Source of the DNA: Methylobacterium sp. E-066
Lineage (GTDB): Bacteria; Pseudomonadota; Alphaproteobacteria; Rhizobiales; Beijerinckiaceae
Assembly (NCBI RefSeq): GCF_022829635.1
Contig: NZ_JAKSYO010000214.1
Location: 62,001-126,000, forward strand
Reading direction: 5' to 3'
Length of the DNA: 64,000 nt
In this document: positions 7,479-20,110 of the stretch, in pieces
Layout: every line of letters starts with the position of its first letter
How positions within the stretch are numbered: the first letter of the stretch is position 1
Translations under genes and position numbers: made by a program
The notes under the pieces: generated by a model
Database searches by the model: none
The model's input: only the letters and a program-made list of their open reading frames with translations
What the model was told of the DNA's origin: nothing

Positions 7479-8219
7479 ATGAAGAAGGTCTACACGGATC
7501 CCACGGCGGCTTTGGCCGGATTGCTGCGCGACGACATGATGGTGATGTGCGGCGGCTTCGGCCTCTGCGGCATCCCCGACGAGCTGATCGAGGCGGTGCG
7601 CGCCTCGGGGGTCAAGGGCCTGACCATCGTCTCGAACAATGCTGGCATCGACGGGGTCGGCCTGGGCAAGCTCCTCGACACCCGGCAGGTGCGCAAGATG
7701 ATCTCGTCCTATGTCGGGGAGAACAAGGAGTTCGCCCGGCAGTATCTCGGGGGCGAGCTCGAGATCGAGTTCAATCCGCAGGGGACCTTGGCCGAGCGCA
7801 TCCGCGCGGGCGGCGCCGGCATCCCGGCCTTCTTCACCAAGACCGGCGTCGGCACCAAGGTCGCCGAGGGCAAGGAGGTGCGGGAGTTCGACGGCGAGGA
7901 ATACGTGATGGAGCGGGGCCTGTTCGCGGACCTCGCCATCGTGCACGCCCATACCGGCGATACCGAGGGCAACCTGCGCTACCGGATGACCGCACGCAAC
8001 TTCAACCCGATGATGGCGACCGCCGCCAAGATGACGGTGGCGCAGGTGGAGCACCTCGTGAAGCCCGGCGAGATCGACCCGGACACGATCCACACGCCCG
8101 GGATCTTCGTGAAGCGGATCATCGAGGTCGGCGTGCGCGAGAAGCGCATCGAGCAGCGCACCACCCGCAAGCGCGGCGACAGCACGCCCGCGGCCGCCGC
8201 CGGCGGCGGCACGCACTGA
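7479..8219 (+). CDS. scoA: 3-oxoacid CoA-transferase subunit A
   Basis: Protein of 246 residues beginning MKKVYTDPTAAL. It shows the class I CoA-transferase alpha-subunit pattern: the glycine-rich MVMCGGFGLCGIPDELIEAV (about residues 20-39), VSNNAG and the conserved GNLRYRMTARNFNP. The enzyme transfers CoA from succinyl-CoA to acetoacetate or related 3-oxoacids, and here probably serves ketone body or polyhydroxybutyrate breakdown. The C-terminal 15 residues are Ala/Gly-rich. The ATG at 7479 begins the conserved domain; longer readings upstream lack similarity. Twenty-one bases separate it from subunit B. Confidence 0.93.
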   Translation: MKKVYTDPTAALAGLLRDDMMVMCGGFGLCGIPDELIEAVRASGVKGLTIVSNNAGIDGVGLGKLLDTRQVRKMISSYVGENKEFARQYLGGELEIEFNPQGTLAERIRAGGAGIPAFFTKTGVGTKVAEGKEVREFDGEEYVMERGLFADLAIVHAHTGDTEGNLRYRMTARNFNPMMATAAKMTVAQVEHLVKPGEIDPDTIHTPGIFVKRIIEVGVREKRIEQRTTRKRGDSTPAAAAGGGTH

Positions 8220-8240
8220 TCGAGGGAAGGGAGTAAAACG

Positions 8241-8903
<663 letters not shown>

Positions 8904-8938
8904 TACGGAGCGATCGCAAGGCCAGAATAGGGGTTTCC

Positions 8939-9038
8939 GAAGGGCCTGCGGCCCTTTGGCGGGGTTCGGGGCGCCGAGCCCCGAGTCTTCGCAGGGCTCT
9001 GCCCTGGACCCGCAAAAGGTCGAAGACCTTTTGAAACC
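8939..9038. repeat. Intergenic palindromic repeat between scoB and MCP gene
   Basis: Consecutive small inverted repeats: AAGGGCC/GGCCCTT, GGGGTTCGG/CCGAGCCCC-type, CAGGGC/GCCCTG and AAAAGGTC/GACCTTTT. The set resembles a REP-like intergenic element widespread in Methylobacterium and other alphaproteobacteria, and it may also end both converging transcripts. Confidence 0.6.
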
Positions 9039-9076
9039 TTGGTCTTTTGCGCGTCTATCGGAGCGGCACCATGTCC

Positions 9077-10774
9077 TCAGGCGGCCCGGATGCCGTTGAG
9101 GAAGCGGGCGACCTCGGCGTTCAGGCGCCCGGACTGATCCGAGAGCACGGCCGCCGCGCCCAGCACCTGGGTCGCGGCCGCTCCGGTCTTCTCCGACGCT
9201 TCCGCGACCCCGACGATGTTGCTGGTGACCTCGCCGGTGCCAGAGGCCGCCTGCGCGACGTTGCGGACGATCTCCTGGGTCGCCGCGCCTTGCTCCTCCA
9301 CCGCCGCGGCGATGCTGGCGGTGACGCCGTCGATCTCGCCGATCCGGCTGGTGATGCCGCCGATGGCCGCCACGGCGTTCTCGGTCACCGCCCGGATCGC
9401 GCCGATCTGGCCGGTGATCTCGTCCGTGACCTTGGCGGTCTGGCTGGCCAGCTCCTTCACCTCGCTGGCGACGACGGCGAAGCCGCGCCCCGCCTCGCCG
9501 GCCCGGGCCGCCTCAATGGTCGCGTTGAGCGCCAGCAGGTTGGTCTGGCTGGCGATGTTGGCGATCAGCCCGACCATCTCGCCGATCTTCACCGAAGTCT
9601 GGTTCAGGGCCTGGACGAGTTGGGTCGTCTCACCGGCTTCCCGGGCCGCAATCCGGGTCAGATCGGCCGATCCGGTAACCTGACGGCCGATCTCCTGGAC
9701 CGAGCTGCCGAGTTCCTCCGCGGCCGCCGCAACGGTCTGGACGTTGCCGGCAGCTTCCTCGGCCGCCGCCGCGACGGTGGCGGCCTGCATCGCCGCGAGA
9801 CTTGCGGTGTCGGTCATGCTTTGGGCGGCGGTCTGCAGCTCGGTGGCCGAGTTCGACACGGCACCGACGATGCCGCCCATGGTCCGCTCGAAGCTCTCGG
9901 CCAGTTCGGCCCGGGCACGCCTGCGCTCGGCCGAAGCCTCCGCTTCAACGCGGCGCCGGATCTCGGCCTGCTCGGCTGCCTTCTCGGCGACCATCCGCTT
10001 GATTCCCTCGACCGCACGCCCGACCGCGCCGATCTCGTCGCCGCGGGCGGCCTCGGCGATGTCGCTGTCGATTTCCCCGCGCCCCATCCGTTCGAGCGTC
10101 CGGACCAGCCTCTTGAGGGGCGCCGTAACGCCGAGGATGACCACCACGACGCCCGCCGCGATGGCGACGACGAGGCCGATCGAGGCTGCTGCCACCAGCG
10201 TGAGGGTGGCGCGCGAGGCCGATTGCTCGGACGCATCGCGCTCGCTCTGGAGTTCGGTCGTCAGGACTTCGACCCGAGCTTGCGCCAGCTCCCACAGCTT
10301 CGCACGCAGCGGATTGCCATCGCCCAGCAGGATGTCGCGCGCGAGTTCGCTGTCGCCCTGCTCCGCGCTGGCGATGACCCGGTCGATGACCGCACCGAGC
10401 GCCGTCAAAGTCTGGCGCAGCGCTTCGTTCGCCGCGCGCCGCTCGGCCGTATCGGTGAGCTTCCCCAGCTCATCGATGACGTTGAAGGCGTGAGCCTTGG
10501 CCTGCTTGATGCGGGTCTCGTACCCCGCCATCTGGGATTCCCGCGTCTCGAGGACGAGGTTCCGCGCCTGGACGGAGATTTCGCTGCCATCGATTTGGAG
10601 GCCAAGGATCAGCGCGAGGCGCTTGGCCTGCACATCGACGATCTGCCGAGTCTGTCCTGATTGCGCAATCAGGCTCGAGCGGGCGTAGATGAGCAATCCT
10701 CCAGCCGCGAAGGCTATAATGACAAGCGGGAGTATAAATTTTACAAGAATTTTTGCGTCGCGCAAGAATTTCAT
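9077..10774 (-). CDS. Methyl-accepting chemotaxis protein
   Basis: Protein of 565 residues. Order: short cytoplasmic start, first membrane helix (about 11-31), a helical four-helix-bundle-like periplasmic sensor (about 32-190), second membrane helix (about 191-215), HAMP domain (about 215-270), and an MCP signalling domain ending near the C-terminus. The conserved hairpin tip is plain: LIANIASQTNLLALNATIEA followed by ARAGEAGRGFAVVASEV. No CheR-binding pentapeptide ends the protein. The ligand is unknown. It stands alone, without che genes, downstream of an AT-rich promoter region. Confidence 0.95.
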   Translation of the reverse strand: MKFLRDAKILVKFILPLVIIAFAAGGLLIYARSSLIAQSGQTRQIVDVQAKRLALILGLQIDGSEISVQARNLVLETRESQMAGYETRIKQAKAHAFNVIDELGKLTDTAERRAANEALRQTLTALGAVIDRVIASAEQGDSELARDILLGDGNPLRAKLWELAQARVEVLTTELQSERDASEQSASRATLTLVAAASIGLVVAIAAGVVVVILGVTAPLKRLVRTLERMGRGEIDSDIAEAARGDEIGAVGRAVEGIKRMVAEKAAEQAEIRRRVEAEASAERRRARAELAESFERTMGGIVGAVSNSATELQTAAQSMTDTASLAAMQAATVAAAAEEAAGNVQTVAAAAEELGSSVQEIGRQVTGSADLTRIAAREAGETTQLVQALNQTSVKIGEMVGLIANIASQTNLLALNATIEAARAGEAGRGFAVVASEVKELASQTAKVTDEITGQIGAIRAVTENAVAAIGGITSRIGEIDGVTASIAAAVEEQGAATQEIVRNVAQAASGTGEVTSNIVGVAEASEKTGAAATQVLGAAAVLSDQSGRLNAEVARFLNGIRAA

Positions 10775-11255
10775 CGCGCCGGTCCCGCGTCTTCGAGGCT
10801 AGATACCCGATACTCTAGCACAGTCGCGAAAATATCAACGCCTGAGATCAGCCGGATTACGCTGCTCACAAACCGAACATGATATGACCGATTATATAAC
10901 CCGCCAGCTTTTCGTATTGTATATCAATATTGAACGAAACAGTATTTTATGTATTTTGTCTCAAATTGTAGCTGTATTGATCCATCTTAATCCTGATCAC
11001 TACATGCGAGACAGGTTGCTGATGTACGGCCTTTGCTCACGGTTGTGAAAAGCCCGCTCCCTGCCCGTTCACGGCATCCGACCGTGCCGGTGATTTGTGC
11101 ACGCGCTTGCGGCATTCGCGGACGCCAAGCGCCGCCGCCCAAACGCTGCAGGTTCAGCCATCATCTCCGAACCTGCAAATCGCCCGAGCTTCGATGATGG
11201 ACCCGCGCGCCGCAGCCAGCCCGGCCGACCGCGGCGCGCGAAGACTCCAAAACCA
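10775..11255. other. Long intergenic region with AT-rich core
   Basis: 481 bases between the chemoreceptor start and the end of the secreted repeat protein gene. Positions about 10860-11010 are unusually AT-rich for this genome and probably contain the chemoreceptor promoter. From about 11040 the composition returns to GC-rich. No reading frame with a plausible protein, RNA gene or terminator was recognised. Confidence 0.4.
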
Positions 11256-11942
11256 TCACATCGGCGGGGTGAGGCCGTCCTTGCCGACCGCCACGAGCTT
11301 GCCCTCGGCCTTGGCGCCATCCTTGGCGACGACCGCGAAAACCTTGGAGCCGGGGGCCAAGATGGCCTTGTCGGCCGGCTCGAAGGCGACGATCGGCGCC
11401 GAGGACGGCACCACGATCTCCTTGGACCCGTCCTTGCCGTAGCTCACCGTCAGGGTGCGCTCGCCGCCCGACGCCGCCTTGTCGGCCTTCACGGTGCCGT
11501 TGGTCATCGCGCTCTTCACCTTCGGCGCGTTGGCCGTCTCGGCCTTCACGGTGCCGTTGGTCATGGCGCTCTTCACCTTGGAGCCGGCGCCGCCGGTCTG
11601 GTCGGTGATCGAGTCCCAGCCGTAATGGCCTTCGCCGGTGCCGCGCATCGACTCGGGGAACAGCACGACTTCGAGGGCCGTCATCGGGTTCTCACCCTTG
11701 GTGGCGGTGCCGATGAAGACGCCGTCCTTGATGGCGTCGAGGCTCGACGGGACGACCCAGGCGAACTTGGCGCCGCCGACATCGACGGTCTCGGACTTGC
11801 CGTCGTCGGTCTTGATCGTGAGCGTGCTGCCCTCGGCCTTGTCGATGGTGCCGCGGACGCGCTCGACCTGGGCGGCGAAGGCCGTGCTCGACAGCAGGGC
11901 GGTCAGGCCGGCAGCGACGAGGGTTTTTTGGAGGTGCTTCAT
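11256..11942 (-). CDS. Secreted protein of unknown function with internal repeat
   Basis: Protein of 228 residues with a clear Sec signal peptide (KTLVAAGLTALLSSTAFA, cleavage near residue 24). The mature part starts with a DUF5666-like beta segment (GTIDKAEGSTLTIKTDDGKS) and is rich in Val, Gly and Lys. It contains two near-identical 13-residue copies, KVKSAMTNGTVKA, 19 residues apart, encoded by a 41-base direct repeat with one mismatch. Probably periplasmic. The function is unknown; a metal- or surface-binding role is possible but not shown. It follows acnA on the same strand, separated by the acnA terminator, so it is likely a separate unit. Confidence 0.8.
   Translation of the reverse strand: MKHLQKTLVAAGLTALLSSTAFAAQVERVRGTIDKAEGSTLTIKTDDGKSETVDVGGAKFAWVVPSSLDAIKDGVFIGTATKGENPMTALEVVLFPESMRGTGEGHYGWDSITDQTGGAGSKVKSAMTNGTVKAETANAPKVKSAMTNGTVKADKAASGGERTLTVSYGKDGSKEIVVPSSAPIVAFEPADKAILAPGSKVFAVVAKDGAKAEGKLVAVGKDGLTPPM
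11482..11579. repeat. Tandem-type 41-base direct repeat inside secreted protein gene
   Basis: Copies at 11482-11522 and 11539-11579, offset 57 bases, one mismatch. The offset is a multiple of three, so copy number could change without frameshift. Confidence 0.85.
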
Positions 11943-12045
11943 GGGATCCCATCCTGGCTTCGGGAGCCGGGTTATGGGGTTCCGAAAGGCGAAAACAAGA
12001 TTGCGCGCAAGACAACAATCGTAAGATGCGCAGCCCGGCGCGCAT

Positions 12046-12075
12046 GAAAAAGGCGGCGCCGGAGCGGCGCCGCCT
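12046..12075 (-). terminator. Terminator of acnA
   Basis: A 10-base-pair GC-rich stem (12051-12060 with 12066-12075) followed on the minus strand by TTTTT (12050-12046), 44 bases after the acnA stop. Confidence 0.85.
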
Positions 12076-12118
12076 CGTAACGGTTCAGGCGACCCTACGG
12101 AGTCCGCCTGACCGAGGG

Positions 12119-14818
<2,700 letters not shown>

Positions 14819-15154
14819 GGCTGGTTCTATCCTCGCTGCGGGTTGTCGAACACGCGCAGGCAAGACCTGCGCTAGGAAGTCTGTGTTCGGCCTGTGTAGC
14901 GCCCGACGGGCGCGCGCCGCCCCGGGAGTGCCCGGGCAGGAGACGATGCGCGGGGGCGATTTGGACGCCCGTGGAGCCGCGCGGCGCAGCCAGGACTCGA
15001 TATAGAACTTTTCGAATCTGGCCGCTACCGGGTTGCGATGACAGCCGCGCGGCCCTGTCGGGCCTGCGCGCATGTGCCCACGCCACGGCCGATCCCGGGA
15101 CGCGGAGCGATCCCGGGGGCCTTTGCGACCTGCTCAGGTGCGGCTTGGGGTCCG
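14819..15154. other. Intergenic region upstream of acnA
   Basis: 336 bases between acnA and the TPR lipoprotein gene, both on the minus strand. It should carry the acnA promoter; there is a short CGATCCCGGG...CCCGGG inverted repeat around 15090-15120. Nothing else recognised. Confidence 0.35.
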
Positions 15155-15979
15155 TCAGCCCTGCTGCGGCGCGCCGGACAGCGTCTTGAAGCGATTCGGT
15201 TGGGCGGCGAGCTTGCGCAGGGACGCCACGTTGGCCGCGGCCTCCTCGGGTCCCATGTCGCGGCGCAGAACCGTCTCGGCATCGGCGAAGCGGCCCTTGA
15301 GACCGAGCACAAGGGCGAGGTTGGCCCGGACGCGGGCATCGGCGCCGGGCTGGTCGGCGGCGAGACGCAGGGTCTGCTCGGCCTGATCGAGATTGCGCGA
15401 CAGCGCGTAGGACAGGCCGAGATTGGACAGCAGCGAGGGCTCGTTCGGCCGGATCTTGAGCGCGGCCTCGTAGAAGCTCTGGGCCCGGGCCTGCTCACCG
15501 AGCTGCGCGGAGGCCGAGCCCTGCGCCGACAGGATGCGCCAGTCGGGCGAGGCCGGGGAATGGGCGTTGGCGAGCACGTCGATCGCCTCGCGGTAGCGGC
15601 CGGCCTCGACCAGCGACTTGCCGTAGGCGCCGAGGATGAACGTGTCGCGTGGGTTGCGCAGGGCCGCCTGCTGCAGCACCGCGGAGGCCTGGGCCGCCTG
15701 ATCGTTCGACCGGAGAGCGCGGGCGTAGGCAACCGCCGTCCGCCCGTCGCCGGGATTGGCGTTGAAGCGCTCGGCCAGAGCGTCGAGGTCTTGCCGTGAA
15801 GGCGTCTCTTGGCGTGAAGCCGTCTGGCGCGCGCCGACTTCACCGATCGAGCCGGTGGTCTCCGGGGAGCGGGTGTTGCAGCCGGCAAGACCCAGCGCCA
15901 CGAGGACCGCGGCGGCGAGGCCGGCGCGGCGGCGGGTGGAAGCCGGGGTCGTGGTGACCCGGATCGGGGCCGTCTTCAT
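15155..15979 (-). CDS. TPR-repeat lipoprotein (TadD-like)
   Basis: Protein of 274 residues. The N-terminus has a lipoprotein signal, with lipobox LAGC and the lipidated Cys near residue 34. After a variable linker, four to five tetratricopeptide repeats run from about 80 to 250 (for example AYGKSLVEAGRYREAIDVL and NLGLSYALSRNLDQAEQTL). This architecture fits TadD, which helps assemble Tad/Flp pili at the outer membrane, but no other tad gene is nearby, so the role could be a general assembly scaffold. It is divergent from the aminopeptidase gene. Confidence 0.85.
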   Translation of the reverse strand: MKTAPIRVTTTPASTRRRAGLAAAVLVALGLAGCNTRSPETTGSIGEVGARQTASRQETPSRQDLDALAERFNANPGDGRTAVAYARALRSNDQAAQASAVLQQAALRNPRDTFILGAYGKSLVEAGRYREAIDVLANAHSPASPDWRILSAQGSASAQLGEQARAQSFYEAALKIRPNEPSLLSNLGLSYALSRNLDQAEQTLRLAADQPGADARVRANLALVLGLKGRFADAETVLRRDMGPEEAAANVASLRKLAAQPNRFKTLSGAPQQG

Positions 15980-16108
15980 GATACGCTCCGCCGGCACTGG
16001 CCGGGCGGGCTCTGGCTCGCGCTTCACGCTCCCGGCCGGCCGGTGATAGAGCGTTAACCCTAACCACCGGTTAAGCCGCTGCCGGCCCGACCGTCGCACG
16101 AGAGGCAC

Positions 16109-17506
16109 ATGACCCAGGCCGACACTTCCGCGACGCCCGCCCTGCTGCCCGGCGACACGCCCTCCGTGCCGGTCACCCTCGTCACGACGGCGTCCTGGCC
16201 CGAGGCCGAAGCCGCCCTGGAACCGGCGCACAGGAGCTTTGCGCATGCCATCGGCTTCAAGCCGAAGGCCGGGAGTCTCGCGCTGCTGCCGGGACCGGAC
16301 GGAAGCCTCGCCCGGGTGCTGTTCGGCCTCGGTGATCCCGAGGCGCCGACCTACGACCGGCTGATCGCCGGCAAGCTGCCGGGCCTGCTGCCGGAGGGCG
16401 CGTTTCGCCTGGAGAATGCCCCCGAACCCGCCGAGGCCGCCCTGGCCTGGCTGATGGGCAGCTACCGCTTCGGTCGCTACCGGTCCACCGGCGGGACGAA
16501 AGCCCGACTGGCGGCGCCGGCCGGGATCGACGCTGCGGAGGTCGAGCGGGTCGCCGGTGCGGTGGCGCTCGGCCGCGACCTGATCAACACCCCGGCCAAC
16601 GACCTCGGCCCGGCCGAGATCGAGGCTGCCGCCCGGGCCCTGGCCGAGCGCTACGACGCGGCCATCGACGTCACGCAGGGCGAGGAACTGGCCCAGGAAT
16701 TTCCCCTGATCCACGCGGTCGGCGCCGCCTCGACGCGGGCGCCGCGGCTGATCGATCTGACCTGGGGCCCGGAGGACGCGCCGAAGGTGACCCTGGTGGG
16801 CAAGGGCGTCGCCTTCGACACGGGCGGGCTCGACATCAAGCCATCCTCCGCGATGCTGCTGATGAAGAAGGATATGGGCGGCGCCGCGGTGGCGCTGGCC
16901 GCCGCCGACATGATCATGGGCGCCGGCCTCAAGATCCGCTTGCGGATGCTGATCCCGGCGGTGGAGAACGCGATCTCGGGCAATGCCTTCCGCCCCAGCG
17001 ACGTGCTGTCCAGCCGGGCCGGGCTCAGCGTCGAGATCGGCAATACCGACGCCGAAGGCCGGCTGATCCTGGCCGACGCGCTGACCCTCGCCGACGCGGA
17101 GGGACCCGAGCTGATCCTCGACTTCTCGACGCTGACCGGGGCTGCGCGCGTGGCCCTGGGGCCGGACCTGCCGGCGTTCTTCACCGAGGACGAGACCCTG
17201 GCGGCCGCCGTCGCGGAGGCGGGGCGGACGGCGATCGATCCGATCTGGCGGATGCCGCTCCACGCGCCCTACGCGAGCCTGCTCGATTCCAAGGTGGCCG
17301 ACCTCAACAACGTCTCCGGCGGCCCGTTCGCCGGGGCGATCACCGCGGCCCTGTTCCTGCACCGCTTCGCGCCGAAGACGCGGGCGCACGGCCATTTCGA
17401 CCTCTACGGCTGGAACCCCTCGACCAAGCCCGGTCGGCCCGAGGGCGGCGAGGTCCAGACCGCGCGGCTGACCTACGCGCTGCTCAAGGCCCGCTACGGG
17501 ACCTGA
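16109..17506 (+). CDS. Leucyl aminopeptidase family protein (M17)
   Basis: Protein of 465 residues. The C-terminal catalytic domain has all main M17 landmarks: VGKGVAFDTGGLDIKP, KKDMGGAA and the hallmark NTDAEGRLILADAL (about residue 315). The N-terminal domain (1-150) is divergent, as in PepB-like short forms. It is a cytosolic, hexameric, dizinc exopeptidase that removes N-terminal residues from peptides. Its end converges on chrA with only nine bases between stop codons and a small hairpin there (17504-17521). Confidence 0.93.
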   Translation: MTQADTSATPALLPGDTPSVPVTLVTTASWPEAEAALEPAHRSFAHAIGFKPKAGSLALLPGPDGSLARVLFGLGDPEAPTYDRLIAGKLPGLLPEGAFRLENAPEPAEAALAWLMGSYRFGRYRSTGGTKARLAAPAGIDAAEVERVAGAVALGRDLINTPANDLGPAEIEAAARALAERYDAAIDVTQGEELAQEFPLIHAVGAASTRAPRLIDLTWGPEDAPKVTLVGKGVAFDTGGLDIKPSSAMLLMKKDMGGAAVALAAADMIMGAGLKIRLRMLIPAVENAISGNAFRPSDVLSSRAGLSVEIGNTDAEGRLILADALTLADAEGPELILDFSTLTGAARVALGPDLPAFFTEDETLAAAVAEAGRTAIDPIWRMPLHAPYASLLDSKVADLNNVSGGPFAGAITAALFLHRFAPKTRAHGHFDLYGWNPSTKPGRPEGGEVQTARLTYALLKARYGT

Positions 17507-17515
17507 CCTGCCGGG

Positions 17516-18877
17516 TCAGGCCAGGCCCGTCAGCCGCAGCACCATCCCGGCCCCGGCGCAGAGCGCCAGGGTGGGCAGCGCTCCAAGCCGGAGCCGGAAG
17601 ACAGCCAGGATCGCCAGCAGCGTCAGCCCCAGGGCCGCGGGGTCGAGGCTGCCGAGCACCGGCAGGTCCAGGCGCAGCGGCCCGAGCGGCACCGTCCGGA
17701 CCTCGCGGAACAAGGTCCGCAGCCCGAACCAGACCGCGAGGTTGAGGATCACACCCGCCACCGCGGCGGTGATCGCCGAGAGTGCGCCGGCGAGCAGACG
17801 GCTGCCGCGCAGGCGACCGATCAGCGGCGCCCCTGCAAAGATCCAGAGGAAGCAGGGTGCGAAGGTCACCCAGGTGGTGAGCAGTCCGGCCAGCGTCCCG
17901 GCGAGCAGCGGTGGCAGGGTGCCGGGCGCCCGGTAGCCGGCCAGGAAGCCGACGAACTGGAGCACCATGATCAGCGGGCCGGGGGTGGTCTCGGCTAGTC
18001 CGAGCCCATCGAGCATCTCCCCGGGCCGCAGCCAGCCGTAATGCTCCACCGCCTGCTGCGCGACATAGGCCAAGGCCGCGTAGGCGCCCCCGAAGGTCAC
18101 CACCGCCATCTTGGCGAAGAACACAGCCACCTGCCCGAAGACCGGCGGCGGCCCGGGCAACACCAGCAGAGCGACCACCGGCAACAGCCAGATCGCCAGC
18201 CAGAGCGCGCCGATGCGCAGAGAATCCGCCGGGCCCGCGTGCTCCCGCGGCAGCATGGCTTCCCCGATCAGGAACCCGGCCTCGTCATCCGCGGCCTCCG
18301 CGGGAGTCGGGGCCGGTGCGGGTCTCCGCCCCAGCACGAGGCCGAGGATGCCCGCCGCGACCACGACCAGCGGGAACGGCACCGCGAGGGCGAAGATGGC
18401 CACGAAGGCGGCACCCGCGATGAGCCGGTCCGCCCGGCCGCGCAACGCCCGGCCGCCCAAGCGCCAGAGCGCGTGCAGCACGATGGCGAGCACCGCCGCC
18501 TTGAGCCCGAAGAACAGGCCCTCGACCCAGTCGACCGCGCCGTAAAGCACGTAGAGCCAGCTCAGGCCCATCAGGGCCAACAGGCCCGGCAGCACGAACA
18601 GCCCACCCGCGACCAGCCCACCGGCGGGTCCGTGCATCAGCCAGCCGATATAGGTCGCGAGCTGCTGCGCCTCCGGCCCCGGCAACAGCGTGCAGAAGCC
18701 GAGCCCGTGTAGGAAACGCCGCTCGGAGATCCAGCGCCGCTCCTCCACCAGGAGGCGGTGCATCACGGCGATCTGGCCGGCCGGACCGCCAAACGACAGG
18801 GCCGCCACCCGCAGCCAGACCGGGACGGCCTGCCGGAGGGTCGGGAGCGGGACGCCGGGGGCGTCCGCCGCCGTCAC
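17516..18877 (-). CDS. chrA: Chromate transporter, long-chain ChrA
   Basis: Protein of 453 residues with about 10-12 membrane helices in two homologous CHR domains: the first with SFGGPAGQIAVMHRLLVEE and the second with TFGGAYAALAYVAQQAVE. This is the bidomain form that exports chromate. The GTG start at 18877 overlaps the stop of the upstream amidohydrolase as GTGA, suggesting translational coupling; an upstream start at 18916 would overlap 43 bases and is less likely. No ChrB regulator is adjacent. Confidence 0.93.
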   Translation of the reverse strand: MTAADAPGVPLPTLRQAVPVWLRVAALSFGGPAGQIAVMHRLLVEERRWISERRFLHGLGFCTLLPGPEAQQLATYIGWLMHGPAGGLVAGGLFVLPGLLALMGLSWLYVLYGAVDWVEGLFFGLKAAVLAIVLHALWRLGGRALRGRADRLIAGAAFVAIFALAVPFPLVVVAAGILGLVLGRRPAPAPTPAEAADDEAGFLIGEAMLPREHAGPADSLRIGALWLAIWLLPVVALLVLPGPPPVFGQVAVFFAKMAVVTFGGAYAALAYVAQQAVEHYGWLRPGEMLDGLGLAETTPGPLIMVLQFVGFLAGYRAPGTLPPLLAGTLAGLLTTWVTFAPCFLWIFAGAPLIGRLRGSRLLAGALSAITAAVAGVILNLAVWFGLRTLFREVRTVPLGPLRLDLPVLGSLDPAALGLTLLAILAVFRLRLGALPTLALCAGAGMVLRLTGLA

Positions 18878-20046
18878 GCCGTCCGGGGCAGCGCCGTCTC
18901 GATCAGGCGCGCCCACAGCGACGCCCCGTAAGGCGCCGCGGCGTCGTTGAAATCGTAATGCGGGTGGTGGAGCGAGGCACTGTCGCCGTTACCGATGAAC
19001 ATGTAGGCGCCGGGGCGGCGACCGAGCATGTAGGAGAAGTCCTCCGCCGTCATCATCGGCGCCACCGTGCGGTCGACATTCTCGGCCCCGACCAGGGACT
19101 CGGCCACGCCGGCCATGAAATCCGTCTCGGCCGGATGGTTCTCGGTCACCGGATAGCTCGAGCCGTACTCGACCACGCCGGTGGCGCCGAAGGCACCCGC
19201 GATCTCCGCCACCAGGGTCTCGATCCGCGCCTTGATCTGGCTGCGCACCGCCTGGGACAGGGTGCGCAGGGTGCCGCGCATGGTCACGCTCTGCGGCAGC
19301 ACGTTGAACGCCTCGCCGGCATCCAGCGCACAGACCGAAACCACGGCCGAGGCCAGCGGATCGAGGTTGCGCGACACGATGCTCTGCAGGGCGATGATCA
19401 CGTGGCTCGCCACCAACACGCTGTCGACGGCGTTCTGCGGCAGGGCCGCGTGGCCGCCCCGCCCCTCGATGGTGAGGGTGAAGCGGTCGGTCGACGCCAT
19501 GATCGGGCCCGGCCGGATCGCGAAGGTGCCAACCGCCATGCCGGGGATGTTGTGCATGCCGTAGACCGATTCGATCCCGAACCGCTCCATCAGGCCGTCC
19601 TCGACCATCGCCTCGCCGCCGCCACCGCCCTCCTCGGCGGGCTGGAAGATCAGCACCGCGGCGCCGTCGAAATCTCGGGTCTCGGCGAGGTACTTGGCGG
19701 CCCCGAGCAGCATCGTGGTGTGCCCGTCATGCCCGCAGGCGTGCATCTTGCCCGGCACGGTGGAGCGGTAGGGCAGATCGCGCACCTCCTGGATCGGCAG
19801 CGCGTCCATGTCGGCGCGCAAGCCGATGGCGCGGTTCGAGCTCCGGCCGTTGCCGCGGATCACCCCCACCACGCCGGTGCGGCCGATGCCGGTCTCCACC
19901 GCGTCGCAGCCGAAGGCCCGGAGCTGGTCGGCCACGAACCCCGCCGTGCGCTCCACGTCGTAGAGCAATTCGGGATGGGCGTGCAGATCGTGCCGCCACG
20001 CATTCATCGTGTCGGCGAAGTCGCGGATCCGTTCGAGGACGGGCAT
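18874..20046 (-). CDS. M20 family amidohydrolase (hippurate hydrolase-like)
   Basis: Protein of 390 residues. The dimetal peptidase M20 motifs are present: GLRADMDALPIQE (about residue 75), HACGHDGHTTMLLGAA (about 102) and QPAEEGGGGG (about 135), plus the dimerisation domain beginning FTLTIEGRGGHAALPQ. Relatives hydrolyse N-acyl amino acids such as hippurate or indole-3-acetyl conjugates. The substrate cannot be read from sequence. It is the first gene of a two-gene unit with chrA (4-base overlap); the functional link to chromate transport is unclear. Confidence 0.92.
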   Translation of the reverse strand: MPVLERIRDFADTMNAWRHDLHAHPELLYDVERTAGFVADQLRAFGCDAVETGIGRTGVVGVIRGNGRSSNRAIGLRADMDALPIQEVRDLPYRSTVPGKMHACGHDGHTTMLLGAAKYLAETRDFDGAAVLIFQPAEEGGGGGEAMVEDGLMERFGIESVYGMHNIPGMAVGTFAIRPGPIMASTDRFTLTIEGRGGHAALPQNAVDSVLVASHVIIALQSIVSRNLDPLASAVVSVCALDAGEAFNVLPQSVTMRGTLRTLSQAVRSQIKARIETLVAEIAGAFGATGVVEYGSSYPVTENHPAETDFMAGVAESLVGAENVDRTVAPMMTAEDFSYMLGRRPGAYMFIGNGDSASLHHPHYDFNDAAAPYGASLWARLIETALPRTA

Positions 20047-20110
20047 GGGTCCGGGCTTTCGTGGCCTTCAGGTCTGAGCCCGACCAGCAAAGCCGGGGCC
20101 AGACATGGCG

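Noticed and set aside
11069..11320. A short minus-strand frame of 83 codons downstream of the secreted repeat protein
   Set aside because: Arg/Ala/Ser-rich composition, no Shine-Dalgarno and overlap with the end of the real gene indicate a spurious frame.
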